From Rhizobacter sp. Root1238 (GTDB lineage: Bacteria > Pseudomonadota > Gammaproteobacteria > Burkholderiales > Burkholderiaceae_C), in assembly GCF_001425825.1 (NCBI RefSeq), contig NZ_LMDM01000027.1, positions 1 to 50,779 of the forward strand: a stretch of 50,779 bases of DNA, written 5' to 3'. A program made the position numbers and the translations under genes. The notes beneath the pieces were generated by a model that did no database searches, had not been told where the DNA came from, and saw only the letters and a list, made by a program, of their open reading frames with translations. Of this stretch, positions 7,357-18,451 are shown in pieces; the stretch's first letter is position 1; every line of letters begins with the position of its first letter.

Positions 7357-8106
7357 ATGAGCAGATCCCTCGAAGGAAAAATCGCCCTGGTCACCGGGGC
7401 CTCGCGTGGCATCGGTGCCGCCATCGCACAACGGCTGGCCGCCGACGGTGCCGAGCTGGTGCTGCACTACGGCAGCGGCCGGGCCGAAGCCGAGGCGCTG
7501 GCCGCGTCGTTGCGCGACGCCGGTCACACCGCGCACCTGCTGCAGGCCGACCTGGCCGCGGTCGACGGCGGCCGGCAACTGGTCGAACGCCTCGCGGCGT
7601 TGCAGCTGCCGCGCATCGACATCCTGGTCAACAACGCCGGCGTCGCGCTGTTTGCCGGGCTGGCCGACACGCGCGCGGAGGCGTTCGAGACGCTCGTCGG
7701 CGTGAACATGCGCAGCCTGTTCTTCATCACGCAGGGCGTGGTGCCGCTGATGCCCGACGGCGGACGCATCGTCAACATCGGCACCGCGGCGACGCGCATC
7801 GCCTTTCCGGGCATCACCGCCTACTCGGCCAGCAAGGGCTTCGTCGATGCGCTGACCCTTCAACTGGCGGCCGAACTGGGGCCGCGGGGCATCACCGTCA
7901 ACGTGGTCGCTCCCGGCGCCATCGACACCCGCATGAGCGCCTGGATCCATGGCCCCGGCGGCAAGGAAACGCTGGCGCAGGTGCAGGCCCTGCCGGGCAT
8001 CGGCCAGCCGGCGCACATCGCCGGCGTGGTGGCCTTCCTCGCCGGGCCGGACGGCGCGTGGACCACCGGGCAGGTGGTCGACGCCAGCGGCGGCACCAAG
8101 CTGTAG
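7357..8106 (+). CDS. SDR-family NAD(P)-dependent oxidoreductase under TetR control
   Basis: 249 residues, the classical SDR length. The start at 7357 is chosen because GGAG lies six bases upstream and MSRSLEGKIALVTGASRGIG matches the family N-terminus; an earlier TTG would lie inside the operator. The cofactor-binding TGASRGIG, the NNAG motif (LVNNAGVALF) and the catalytic YxxxK (AYSASKGF) are intact. Toward the end, PGAIDTRM and the final DASGG are typical of FabG-like 3-oxoacyl/alcohol dehydrogenases. The basic residue after TGAS suggests NADPH preference (inference). Substrate is unknown. The preceding TetR gene and paired operator suggest induction by its substrate or a toxic carbonyl compound. 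Confidence 0.9.
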   Translation: MSRSLEGKIALVTGASRGIGAAIAQRLAADGAELVLHYGSGRAEAEALAASLRDAGHTAHLLQADLAAVDGGRQLVERLAALQLPRIDILVNNAGVALFAGLADTRAEAFETLVGVNMRSLFFITQGVVPLMPDGGRIVNIGTAATRIAFPGITAYSASKGFVDALTLQLAAELGPRGITVNVVAPGAIDTRMSAWIHGPGGKETLAQVQALPGIGQPAHIAGVVAFLAGPDGAWTTGQVVDASGGTKL

Positions 8107-8179
8107 GCACCTGCCGGGTCGGCGTCGCGTGCCGCCGGCCGCGCGGCAGCGGGGCGCCTGCCCATGCCGGTGTCGGATG

Positions 8180-8252
8180 CACTTGAGCGGTGCATTCGTG
8201 CTCAAGTGAGCTCCGAGGCGACCGATAGAACGGCATGGCGCCGTGCTATCGG
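8180..8252. repeat. Two adjacent inverted repeats around the chemoreceptor promoter
   Basis: CACTTGAGC (8180-8188) / GCTCAAGTG (8200-8208) is a perfect 9-bp inverted repeat with 11 bases between arms, overlapping the -35. CCGATAG-ACGGC / GCCGT-CTATCGG (8222-8252) is a 31-bp palindrome with one mismatch, starting in the -10. Confidence 0.7.
8202..8228 (+). promoter_or_regulatory. Sigma-28 (FliA)-type promoter for the chemoreceptor gene
   Basis: TCAAGTGA, 11 bases, then ACCGATAG, compared with the enterobacterial FliA consensus TAAAGTTT-N11-GCCGATAA. Spacing is exact and 6 of 8 bases of the -10 agree. The gene it serves, 44 bases further on, is a methyl-accepting chemotaxis protein, a normal member of the flagellar late class. 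Confidence 0.7.
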
Positions 8253-8271
8253 CCGCCCCATGGAGCCGTCA

Positions 8272-9843
8272 ATGAAGAGCTTTCTCAATCTCAAGATCGG
8301 CGTGCGCCTCGCGGTGGCCTTCGCCTTCGTGCTCGTGCTGCTCGCGGCCGTCGTCGGCGCCGGCCTGCAACGGCTGACCGACCTGCGCGACCAGCTGAAC
8401 CTGGTCGTGGACAACCGCTATCCGAAGGTGCTGCTCGCGGTCGACATCAAGAACGATGTCAATGCCATCGTGCGCAGCGTGCGCGCGATGCTGATCGACA
8501 AGGATGCGCAGAGCCTGCGCAAGACCGCAGCCGACCTCGCCGCGGCGCAGGGCCGGATCACCGAGTCCATCGACGGGCTCGATCGCACGCTGCAGGCGCC
8601 CGAGACGCGGCGCATCCTCGCCGACGTGAAGGAATCTCGCGCGGTTTTCGTCGCCGACCAGCAGGCCTTCAAGGACCTGCTCGCCGCCGGCAACAACGAC
8701 GCGGCCGTCGAGCTGGTGCTCGGCAAGATGCGCAAGGACCAGCACAGCTACCAATCGGCGCTCGACGCGCTGCTCGCGGAGCTGGGCCGCCAGTTCAAGG
8801 ACGCGGGCGAAGCGGGGAACACCGCGTATCAGGTCGGCCGGACCGTGATGCTCGTGCTCGGTGCCGCGGCGATCGGCCTGGCGGTGCTGATGGCCTGGAT
8901 CGTCACGCGCTCGATCACGCGTCCGATCGGCCGTGCGGTGCAGGTGGCGCAGCGCGTCGCTTCCGGTGACCTCGGCTCCGACATCCAGGTCGACACGAAG
9001 GACGAGACCGGGCAGTTGCTGCAGGCGCTGAAGGAGATGAATGCCAGCCTGCTGCGCATCGTCGCCGAGGTGCGGCAGAGCAGCGACGGCATCGCCACCG
9101 GCTCCGGCCAGATCGCGATGGGCAACCAGGACCTGAGCCAGCGCACCGAAGAACAGGCGTCGAACCTGCAGCAGACGGCGGCCTCGATGGAACAGCTGAC
9201 CGGCACCGTTCGCAACAACGCCGACACCGCCCGCACCGCGAGCGAAGTGGCCGATGCGGCGCGCCGCGTGGCCGCCGAAGGTGGCGAGGTGGTGGAGCGG
9301 GTCGTGCACACGATGGCCGAGATCGCCGAAGCCAGCCGGAAGATCGCCGACATCACCGGCGTGATCGACGGCATCGCGTTCCAGACCAACATCCTCGCGC
9401 TCAACGCCGCGGTGGAGGCGGCGCGGGCCGGCGAACAGGGCCGCGGCTTCGCGGTTGTGGCCGGCGAAGTGCGCACGCTCGCACAACGCAGCGCCCAAGC
9501 GGCCCGCGAGATCAAGGCCCTGATCGGCGACAGCTCGGGCAAGGTCGCGACCGGCGGCCGGCTGGTCGGCGATGCCGGCCGCACGATGACCGAGATCGTG
9601 TCGCAGGTGCGCCGCGTCAACGACATGCTGTCGGAGATCAGCAGCGCCACCGAGGAGCAGACGACCGGCATCGGCCAGGTCAACGACGCGGTGTTGCAGC
9701 TCGACCAGGTGACGCAGCAGAACGCGGCGCTGGTCGAGGAATCGGCGGCCGCCGCGGAGAGCCTGAAGCAACAGGCTGCGCGGCTGGTGAGTGCGGTGTC
9801 GGTGTTCCGGTTGGGAACGGCCGAGCGCGCGCTGCCGGCCTGA
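8272..9843 (+). CDS. Methyl-accepting chemotaxis protein
   Basis: 523 residues. The start at 8272 has GGAG six bases upstream. Topology is standard: TM1 about 10-31 (LAVAFAFVLVLLAAVVGAGL), a periplasmic four-helix-bundle sensor about 32-190, TM2 about 192-214 (VMLVLGAAAIGLAVLMAWIV), a HAMP linker about 215-268, then the cytoplasmic signalling hairpin. The highly conserved tip is present (IDGIAFQTNILALNAAVEAA followed by RAGEQGRGFAVVAGEVRTLA). The C-terminus ends in a short basic/hydrophobic tail without an NWETF-type CheR-docking pentapeptide. It acts as an inner-membrane receptor controlling CheA. The ligand is not predictable, because 4HB sensors bind diverse amino acids and aromatics. A sigma-28-like promoter ties its expression to the flagellar regulon. 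Confidence 0.95.
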   Translation: MKSFLNLKIGVRLAVAFAFVLVLLAAVVGAGLQRLTDLRDQLNLVVDNRYPKVLLAVDIKNDVNAIVRSVRAMLIDKDAQSLRKTAADLAAAQGRITESIDGLDRTLQAPETRRILADVKESRAVFVADQQAFKDLLAAGNNDAAVELVLGKMRKDQHSYQSALDALLAELGRQFKDAGEAGNTAYQVGRTVMLVLGAAAIGLAVLMAWIVTRSITRPIGRAVQVAQRVASGDLGSDIQVDTKDETGQLLQALKEMNASLLRIVAEVRQSSDGIATGSGQIAMGNQDLSQRTEEQASNLQQTAASMEQLTGTVRNNADTARTASEVADAARRVAAEGGEVVERVVHTMAEIAEASRKIADITGVIDGIAFQTNILALNAAVEAARAGEQGRGFAVVAGEVRTLAQRSAQAAREIKALIGDSSGKVATGGRLVGDAGRTMTEIVSQVRRVNDMLSEISSATEEQTTGIGQVNDAVLQLDQVTQQNAALVEESAAAAESLKQQAARLVSAVSVFRLGTAERALPA

Positions 9844-9891
9844 CGCTTCGCCGGCGACTGTGCGGTCTTCTGCCCGCCGTGTTGACAGGCC

Positions 9892-10776
9892 TTAGCGCTG
9901 CCGGATCGCTGCCAGCGCGTCGAGCATGTGCCGCGTCGCGGGCTCCGGCTTTCCGGCCCGGTGCGCGAGGCCCAGCGGGCGCCACAGGCGCGGCGTGAGC
10001 GGCGCGATCGCGATGCGCTTGTCCACCGTGGCCGCGCCCTCCTCGCGCGGCAACAGCGCGGCGCCATAGCCGGCCGCCACCAGGCTCTTGATCGCGTCGT
10101 TGTAGTTCAGCTCGATGCGCGCCTGCGGCTGCTCGCCGGCGGCGGCGAACCAGTCCATCGTCATGCGGTGCAGGCGGGTGGTGGCATCGTTGAGGATCAG
10201 CGGGCGGGACGCGAGCCAGACCGGCGTGATCGCGCGCGGCAGCGTCCAGGTGCGCGGCACGAAGGCCATCACCGGGTCGCGGCGCCACGGCACGATCTGC
10301 AGCCCCGGAACGGCCGCCTGCGGCAAGGCCACCAGGCCGATGTCGAGCGTGCCGCCCTGCAGGCGCGACAAGGCCTCCTGCGACGTCAGCACCGCGACCT
10401 GCACGTCGATGCCGGGGTGGTCCCGGCCCATCGTCTCCAGCGCCTGCGGCAGCAGCCAGGCCAGCGCGCCGGTGGACGCACCCAACCGCACGCGGCCGGC
10501 ACGGCCTTCGACCTGGTGGGCCACGTCCTCGAGCGCCGCGTCCACATCGACCAGCAGGCGGCGGGCGCGCTCGACCAGCCCCTCGCCGATGCCGGTGGCC
10601 ACCACGCGCTGGCGCTGGCGCAGCAGCAGCGGCGCGCCGAGGCGCGACTCGAGTTCGGCCACATGCAGGCTGACGGTCGGCGCGGCCAGGTGCAGCGCGC
10701 GCGCCGCGGCGGCAAACGAGCCGAGCTCGGCGATGGTCACCAGCGTGCGCAGCTGGTCGAGCTTCAGTTCTCTCAT
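9892..10776 (-). CDS. LysR-family regulator divergent from argC-argD
   Basis: 294 residues, normal for the family. The winged HTH is at about 4-62 ([20 protein letters not shown] ... [20 protein letters not shown]). The effector domain, about 90-290, begins [20 protein letters not shown]. It is divergently transcribed from argC with 96 bp between start codons, and a perfect 8-bp palindrome lies in that gap. By the usual LysR logic it autoregulates and activates argC-argD in response to a pathway ligand, which cannot be read from the sequence. Confidence 0.9.
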   Translation of the reverse strand: MRELKLDQLRTLVTIAELGSFAAAARALHLAAPTVSLHVAELESRLGAPLLLRQRQRVVATGIGEGLVERARRLLVDVDAALEDVAHQVEGRAGRVRLGASTGALAWLLPQALETMGRDHPGIDVQVAVLTSQEALSRLQGGTLDIGLVALPQAAVPGLQIVPWRRDPVMAFVPRTWTLPRAITPVWLASRPLILNDATTRLHRMTMDWFAAAGEQPQARIELNYNDAIKSLVAAGYGAALLPREEGAATVDKRIAIAPLTPRLWRPLGLAHRAGKPEPATRHMLDALAAIRQR

Positions 10777-10789
10777 GGTCGTTCAGGCT

Positions 10790-10810
10790 TCATGAACTTC
10801 GGGTTCATGA
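10790..10810. promoter_or_regulatory. LysR-type operator between the lysR gene and argC
   Basis: TCATGAAC (10790-10797) and GTTCATGA (10803-10810) are perfect inverted repeats with a 5-base spacer. The site lies 14 bases from the lysR start and 62 from the argC start, inside the divergent gap. Confidence 0.65.
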
Positions 10811-10872
10811 CATTCAACTTTACCAATCCTCGGCGCAGCCGCAAGCTCCGCTCCTCACTCCAGGAGCACCCC

Positions 10873-11840
10873 ATGCGCGCGAGCGTTTTCATCGACGGCG
10901 ACCAAGGCACCACCGGCCTGCAGATCCTGGCGCGGCTGTCCGGGCGACGCGACATCGCGCTCGTCACGCTGCCGGACGCGCTGCGCAAGGACCCCGCTGC
11001 GCGGGCAGCGGCGATCAACGATTGCGACGTCGCCGTGCTGTGCCTGCCCGACGAGGCGGCGCGCCAGGCGGTGGCCGGCATCCGCCATCCGCGCGTGCGC
11101 GTGATCGACGCGTCGTCGGCGCACCGCACCGATGCGGCCTGGGTCTACGGCTTTCCCGAAATGTCGCCGCAACAGGCCGGCCGCATCGCCGAGGCGCGGT
11201 TCGTCAGCAACCCGGGCTGCTACCCGACCGGTGCCGTCGCGCTGCTGCGCCCGCTGGTCGAGGCCGGCGTGCTGCGCGCCGACGCGCCGCTCAGCATCCA
11301 TGCGATCTCCGGCTACTCGGGACGCGGGCGCGCCGGCATCGACGCCCACGAAGGCCCGGGCGCCGCGAGCGCGCTGCCGTTCCAGACCTACGGCCTGGCC
11401 TTGCAGCACAAGCATGTGCCCGAGATCCAGCAGCATGCGGGCTTGCAGGGCCGGCCGTTCTTCGTGCCGTCGTACGGCGCCTTCCGGCAGGGCATTGCGC
11501 TGACCATCCCGCTGCATGCATCGATGCTGCAGCGCCCGCTCACCGCGCAGGCGGTGCGCGAGCTGCTGATGCAGCGCTACCGCGATCACCGCCATGTGCA
11601 GGTGCTGGACGCCGAGCGCACGCAGGCGATGACCGGGCTGGACCCGCAAGCGCTCAACGGCAGCAACGACCTGCAGCTGGCGGTGTTCGGCAACGACGCC
11701 ACGGGCCAGCTGCTGCTCGGCGCCGTCTTCGACAACCTTGGCAAGGGCGCCTCGGGCGCCGCGGTGCAGAACCTGGCGCTGATGCTGGGGCTGGACGAGG
11801 CGCCGACGATCGATGCCGATGAACTTCTGGAGGAGGCCGC

Positions 11841-11844
<4 letters not shown>
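10873..11844 (+). CDS. argC: N-acetyl-gamma-glutamyl-phosphate reductase (short, type 2 ArgC)
   Basis: 323 residues; AGGAG lies six bases upstream of the ATG at 10873. ArgC reduces N-acetylglutamyl-5-phosphate to the semialdehyde with NADPH. The N-terminal Rossmann part keeps the dinucleotide region [13 protein letters not shown]. The catalytic cysteine lies in [20 protein letters not shown], and the later H-V-P-E-I motif (KHVPEIQQH) is present. The length and the D-G-x-x-G-T-T-G form of the cofactor loop are those of the short ArgC type found beside classical ArgC in many proteobacteria. It overlaps the next gene by four bases (ATGA), giving translational coupling. Confidence 0.92.
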
Positions 11845-13061
<1,217 letters not shown>

Positions 13062-13078
13062 GCCCATGGGCATGCGGA

Positions 13079-13097
13079 TTGCCCCGAGCCGGGGCAA
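13079..13097. other. Small GC-rich hairpin between argD and the hydrolase gene
   Basis: TTGCCCC-gagcc-GGGGCAA is a perfect 7-bp stem. No U-tract follows, so termination is possible but weak; it lies in a 51-base spacer. Confidence 0.45.
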
Positions 13098-13112
13098 CCT
13101 GCGGAGAAGACG

Positions 13113-13961
13113 ATGGAGAAGATCGAACTCGCGGACCACGGCGTCGAGATCGCGGTGCGACGGGCCGGCGTCGCGAGCCGTCCGGCGCTGTTGCTGCTGC
13201 ACGGCTGGCCCCATTCGCACGCGCTGTACGAGCCGGTGATCGATGCGCTGGCCGAGCGCTTCTTCGTGCTCGCGCCCGACTTGCCCGCGGTCGGCGAATC
13301 GCGCGGTGCGCCGAGCTCGGCCGAGAAGACGGTGCTCGCCGACGTGCTGCTCGCCGCCGCCGAGCGCGCGGGTGCGCACGACATCGTCGTCGCCGGCATC
13401 GACGTCGGCGGCATGATCGCGTTCGCCGCGGCCCGCGACCACGGCCGGCGCATCCGCGGCGCGGTCGTCACCAACACCGTCATCCCCGGGCTCGACCCGT
13501 GGGAGCAGCTGCTGGCCGATCCGCGCATCTGGCACTTCGCCTTCCACGCGATTCCCGAGCTGCCCGAGACGATGGTGCAGGGACGGCAGCGGCCCTACTT
13601 CGACTACTTCTGCGACCTGCTGGCCGGCCACAAGAGCGCAGTGACCGACGCGTACCGCGAGCGCTTTGCCGCGGCCTACGCGCGACCGCAGGCGTTGAAG
13701 GCCGGTTTCGACTGGTACCGCGCGCTCGCCGCCGATGCGAAGCACAACGCCCGCCCGAAGGCCATCGAGACGCCCCTGCTCTACCTGCGTGGCGACGCCG
13801 ACGGCCGCTCGCCCGACGACTACCTGCCCGGCCTGCGCCGGGCCGGCGCGCGCGAACTCACGGCCGCGGTGCTGCCCGATTGCGGCGAGTTCGCGCCGCT
13901 CGAAGCGCCGCGGGCGTTCGTCGACGCGCTGGTGCGTTTTGCGCCGTCACTGCACGCCTGA
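13113..13961 (+). CDS. Alpha/beta hydrolase, epoxide-hydrolase/haloacid-dehalogenase-like, with altered catalytic His
   Basis: 282 residues, start supported by GGAG. The oxyanion motif LLLLHGWPHS (HGxP) and the nucleophile elbow VVAGIDVGGMIAF place it in the Asp-nucleophile branch (epoxide hydrolases, fluoroacetate and haloalkane dehalogenases), with Asp97 as nucleophile. A candidate acid is Asp226 in LYLRGDADGRSPD. The C-terminal position normally held by the general-base His (G-H-F-x-P-x-E-x-P) reads DCGEFAPLEAP, with Glu259 in place of His. The usual His before the nucleophile (GHDxGG) is Ile here. It is therefore either a variant mechanism or a non-hydrolysing member. The gene tail overlaps the convergent PEP-CTERM gene by 15 bp. 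Confidence 0.85.
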   Translation: MEKIELADHGVEIAVRRAGVASRPALLLLHGWPHSHALYEPVIDALAERFFVLAPDLPAVGESRGAPSSAEKTVLADVLLAAAERAGAHDIVVAGIDVGGMIAFAAARDHGRRIRGAVVTNTVIPGLDPWEQLLADPRIWHFAFHAIPELPETMVQGRQRPYFDYFCDLLAGHKSAVTDAYRERFAAAYARPQALKAGFDWYRALAADAKHNARPKAIETPLLYLRGDADGRSPDDYLPGLRRAGARELTAAVLPDCGEFAPLEAPRAFVDALVRFAPSLHA

Positions 13962-14837
13962 GACCGTCGACCGGCGGCGCCACCCCAGCACGGCCAGGCC
14001 GACCAGCATCGCCAGCCAGGTGCTCGGTTCGGGGATGCCGGGCACGTCGGTCGCCGACGCCAGCAGCGACACCTCGAAGCTGCCGAACATCGACTGGTTG
14101 GATCGGTTGAAGATCGTCAGCGAAAGATGTCCGTCCGGATCGGTGCTGTACGCGAAATCGTCCGGCCCCGGCACACGGCCGAGGAAGGGCGCGTGGAAGT
14201 CCCTCGGGTCCTGGTTCAGGATGTTCGCGATGATGCCGATGCCGTTGATCCAGCCCAGGCTCGTGTTGTCGCGAAACGTGAGCCAGGCCGAGTTCGCGAT
14301 GGTGTCCCGCGGGTTCGGCGTGGTGCTGTAGTTCACCACCGGCGCGAGCGGTACCGACGAGTCGAGCTTCAGCAGTCCGGACAGCGTGACGGAGCTGTTC
14401 GGGTCGAGCGTGAAGGCCCGTTGCCAATCGACAGAGGTCTCGACCCTGTCCGAATTCTTCTGGCGCGACACGTCGGCATGCAGGTGCCCGGGCTCCACCG
14501 CCACATGGCCGGACGGCGCGTCGGCGGCCACCGGATCCACGCCCCGGCTGTAGTTGCCGAACGGCTGGGTGCCGACGGCGCTGGCGACGAGGGCGCTCGA
14601 CGAGAACGAGTTCTCGCGGAAGGAGGTCGACTGGTCGGCCCAGTAATGGACGGCGGTCGCCGACCCGGAGAAGCTGTTCGGCGTGATCCAGTGGCCGACG
14701 GTGCCGGCCGGCGAACTGCTGTCGGTGGACAGCCCGGTGATCGGGTCGAGCTGGAAGTCGGCAACGATGTTCTGGGCCCGGGCCGCGCCGGCCAGCCCGA
14801 CGGCGGCCAGCACGATGAGCAAGAGGGGGGTCTTCAT
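13947..14837 (-). CDS. PEP-CTERM sorting-domain protein (paralogue A)
   Basis: 296 residues with a signal peptide (MKTPLLLIVLAAVGLAGAARA). At the C-terminus there is PGIPEPSTWLAMLVGLAVLGWRRR, i.e. PEP motif, transmembrane helix and basic cluster, the sorting tag cut by exosortase/EpsH. The exported body is predicted beta-rich and resembles the upstream paralogue throughout: both begin with A-D-F-x-L-D-P-x-x-G-L-S-x-x-S-x-P and share E-P-G-H, GWxNGIGxIAxIxN-like and DDFAYSxDxxGHLSLTxFN motifs. Such proteins are exported and anchored or released at the cell surface in exopolysaccharide-producing bacteria. No exosortase gene is in the window. Confidence 0.88.
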   Translation of the reverse strand: MKTPLLLIVLAAVGLAGAARAQNIVADFQLDPITGLSTDSSSPAGTVGHWITPNSFSGSATAVHYWADQSTSFRENSFSSSALVASAVGTQPFGNYSRGVDPVAADAPSGHVAVEPGHLHADVSRQKNSDRVETSVDWQRAFTLDPNSSVTLSGLLKLDSSVPLAPVVNYSTTPNPRDTIANSAWLTFRDNTSLGWINGIGIIANILNQDPRDFHAPFLGRVPGPDDFAYSTDPDGHLSLTIFNRSNQSMFGSFEVSLLASATDVPGIPEPSTWLAMLVGLAVLGWRRRSTVSGVQ

Positions 14838-15781
14838 GCGGCACCTCCGACGACGGTGGCAGTGGGAGCGTTGTGCGCGGCGGCAGAAGCCCTGCGGCGC
14901 CAGCCCAGCACGCCCAGTCCCAGCAGCATCGCCGACCAGGCGGTGGGCTCGGGAATCGGCGAGATGAACGGCGCCACCGCGAACGCCCCGATGGACAGGC
15001 TGGTGAACATCAGCTCATTGGAATGGTTGAAGAGGGTCAGCGACAGGTGGCCCTGCTCGTCGCTGCTGTACGCGAAGTCGTCGACCGAACCGACGCGCCC
15101 GAGCGACGGCGACCCGGCCGGCAACCGCGGGTCGAAATTCATGATGCGGGCGATGAAGCCGATGCCGTTGGTCCAGCTCTGGCCATCGTCCAGCACGCTG
15201 TGGAACGACAGGACGCCGCGGTTCGCGTACTGCGGGTTCAGGTTGGGCGAAGCCTCGAAGGTGGTTGCCTTCGTCGTCGCCTGGTCGGCGTCGAGGGTTG
15301 CGGTGCCCGAGAAGGTGATGGCGGTGTGGGGCAGCAGCGAGAACGTGCGCTCCCACGTGACGCTGGCGTTGGACTCGTCCCACGGGTGCTCTCTCGTCAC
15401 ACCGGCCAGCATGTGGCCCGGTTCGACCAGCGAGTGGGCCGACGGCGAATCGGCGGCCAGCGCCGGCATGGTCTGGTCGCGCAGCGGGCCGAAGGGGTCG
15501 CCGTTCCTCGTCGCGAGCGGCAGCCCGGCCGCGGTGTAGCTGTCCTGGTTGGTCGATCTGCTGCCATCGGCCCAGGTGTAGTAGACGGTCGTGTAGCCGG
15601 TGTAGGCATTGGGCGTGAGCCACTCGCCGACACTGCCCGGCACCGGACTTCCGCTGCTCGACAGGCCGACCACCGGATCGAGCCGGAAGTCGGCGGAGGT
15701 CTCGTGGGCCTGTGCCGTGGCGGCCATGCCGGCCGACAGCAGCAGGGCGAACATCGTCGCTGTCTTCATCGCCTGTTTCAT
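14834..15781 (-). CDS. PEP-CTERM sorting-domain protein (paralogue B)
   Basis: 315 residues. The start at 15781 has GGGAGAGG upstream; an internal ATG at residue 5 is an alternative. The signal peptide ends near AQA. The C-terminal tag SPIPEPTAWSAMLLGLGVLG plus WRRR is followed by an unusually long tail of about 19 residues (ASAAAHNAPTATVVGGAA). The body is paralogous to the gene at 13947, with matching N-terminal VGLSSSGSPVPGSVGEWLTPN and the DDFAYSSDEQGHLSLTLFNHS block. Its stop overlaps the next start (ATGA), so the two paralogues form a translationally coupled pair. Function unknown. Confidence 0.88.
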   Translation of the reverse strand: MKQAMKTATMFALLLSAGMAATAQAHETSADFRLDPVVGLSSSGSPVPGSVGEWLTPNAYTGYTTVYYTWADGSRSTNQDSYTAAGLPLATRNGDPFGPLRDQTMPALAADSPSAHSLVEPGHMLAGVTREHPWDESNASVTWERTFSLLPHTAITFSGTATLDADQATTKATTFEASPNLNPQYANRGVLSFHSVLDDGQSWTNGIGFIARIMNFDPRLPAGSPSLGRVGSVDDFAYSSDEQGHLSLTLFNHSNELMFTSLSIGAFAVAPFISPIPEPTAWSAMLLGLGVLGWRRRASAAAHNAPTATVVGGAA

Positions 15782-15878
15782 CGCCTCTCCCGGTGGTGGA
15801 TCGATGCCCGATTGAAGGCGAAAAGACCGGTGCGGCGCAAGCCGTGGCCCTGATGGCCACCCCGGGAAAACCTACCGT

Positions 15879-15898
15879 GGCGGCGCCTCGGCGCCGCC
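15879..15898 (-). terminator. Candidate terminator of the catabolic operon
   Basis: A perfect 8-bp stem GGCGGCGC / GCGCCGCC with a CTCG loop, 11 bases beyond the stop of the FAD monooxygenase gene. On the minus strand the T-rich stretch (GGTTTTCC) comes only after seven bases, so efficiency is uncertain. Confidence 0.45.
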
Positions 15899-15909
15899 CG
15901 GCGGGCATG

Positions 15910-17445
<1,536 letters not shown>

Positions 17446-17528
17446 CGTTCGCGTGCTCCATCGTCGGAGCGGGGATTGTGCCCGCGGTGCCCGTGGTGCC
17501 CGTGCCACGTCAACGCCGACCGGTGCGA

Positions 17529-18422
17529 TCACTGCCGGACGGCCACCCCCTTCGCCAGCTCCAGCCGGTACTGCTCCCAGCCCGACGCCGGCACGATCTC
17601 GTCGGCGCGCGCGGTGACTTCGCCGAGCCGCTCGCACAGCCGCTCGGCCACGTCGTGCGCATCGTCCAGGTAGACGCCCTGCGTCATCGTGATGTTCGCG
17701 CTCTCGAAGCTGCCGGCCCCCGCCAGCAGGATCATGCGCGATGGCGCCTCGTCGCCCACCAGCGCGAGCAGCGCCGGGCTGACGCGCTCCGCGGTCAGCC
17801 GGGCCAGTGCGTCCGGCGGCAGCACGCCTTCGGTCATCGCCGTCGCGGCCGTCGGCGCCAGGCAGTTCACCTGCACGCCGTACTTCGCGCCTTCCAGCGC
17901 CAGCGTCTGCATCAAGCCCACCAGCGCCATCTTCGCCGCGCCGTAGTTCGACTGGCCGAAGTTGCCGTACAGGCCGCTGGACGAGGTCGTCATCACGATG
18001 CGGCCGTAGCGCTGCGCCTGCATCTGCGCCCACACCGCCTTGGTCGCGTTGACGGCGCCCATCAGGTGCACGTCCAGCACCAGCCTGAAGTCGTCGAGCG
18101 ACATCTTCGCGAAGCTCTTGTCGCGCAGGATGCCGGCGTTGTTCACCAGGATGTCGATGCGCCCCCACCGGGCCACCGCGGCGTCGGCCATCGCCTGCAT
18201 GTCGGCGAGCGCCGTCACGTCGCCGAGCTGCACCAGCGCCTCGCCGCCGCGCCGCCGGATCTCGTCGGCCACCGCCTGCGCCGCGGCGCCGTCGTCGCGC
18301 CCCGCGAGGTCGTTGACGACCACCCGCGCGCCGTGGCGGGCGAGCTCCAGCGCATGCGTGCGCCCGAGCCCGCCGCCGGCGCCGGTCACGATGGCCACCT
18401 TGTCTTGCAAACGCTTCTTCAT
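17529..18422 (-). CDS. SDR of the multifunctional-enzyme type-2 (hydroxyacyl-CoA dehydrogenase-like) group
   Basis: 297 residues; start with GAAGGGA upstream. The N-terminus MKKRLQDKVAIVTGAGGGLG followed by RTHALELARHGARVVVND is the signature of the (3R)-hydroxyacyl-CoA dehydrogenase domain of MFE-2-like enzymes, longer than ordinary FabG. NNAG is present as LVNNAGILRDKSF and the catalytic pair as SNYGAAKMAL. The C-terminal part (about 215-297) includes GSFESANITMTQGVYL. Expected role: NAD-dependent oxidation of a hydroxyacyl-CoA or related hydroxy acid to the keto form. It lies 29 bases downstream of the BKACE gene, which would act on such a keto acid; the functional link is inference. Confidence 0.88.
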   Translation of the reverse strand: MKKRLQDKVAIVTGAGGGLGRTHALELARHGARVVVNDLAGRDDGAAAQAVADEIRRRGGEALVQLGDVTALADMQAMADAAVARWGRIDILVNNAGILRDKSFAKMSLDDFRLVLDVHLMGAVNATKAVWAQMQAQRYGRIVMTTSSSGLYGNFGQSNYGAAKMALVGLMQTLALEGAKYGVQVNCLAPTAATAMTEGVLPPDALARLTAERVSPALLALVGDEAPSRMILLAGAGSFESANITMTQGVYLDDAHDVAERLCERLGEVTARADEIVPASGWEQYRLELAKGVAVRQ

Positions 18423-18451
18423 GGGTCCCTTCGGGGTTGGTTGCGGGTGAT

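Noticed and set aside
13079-13097. Strong intrinsic terminator after argD
   Set aside because: A 7-bp stem exists but no T-run follows on either strand, so it is listed only as a hairpin.
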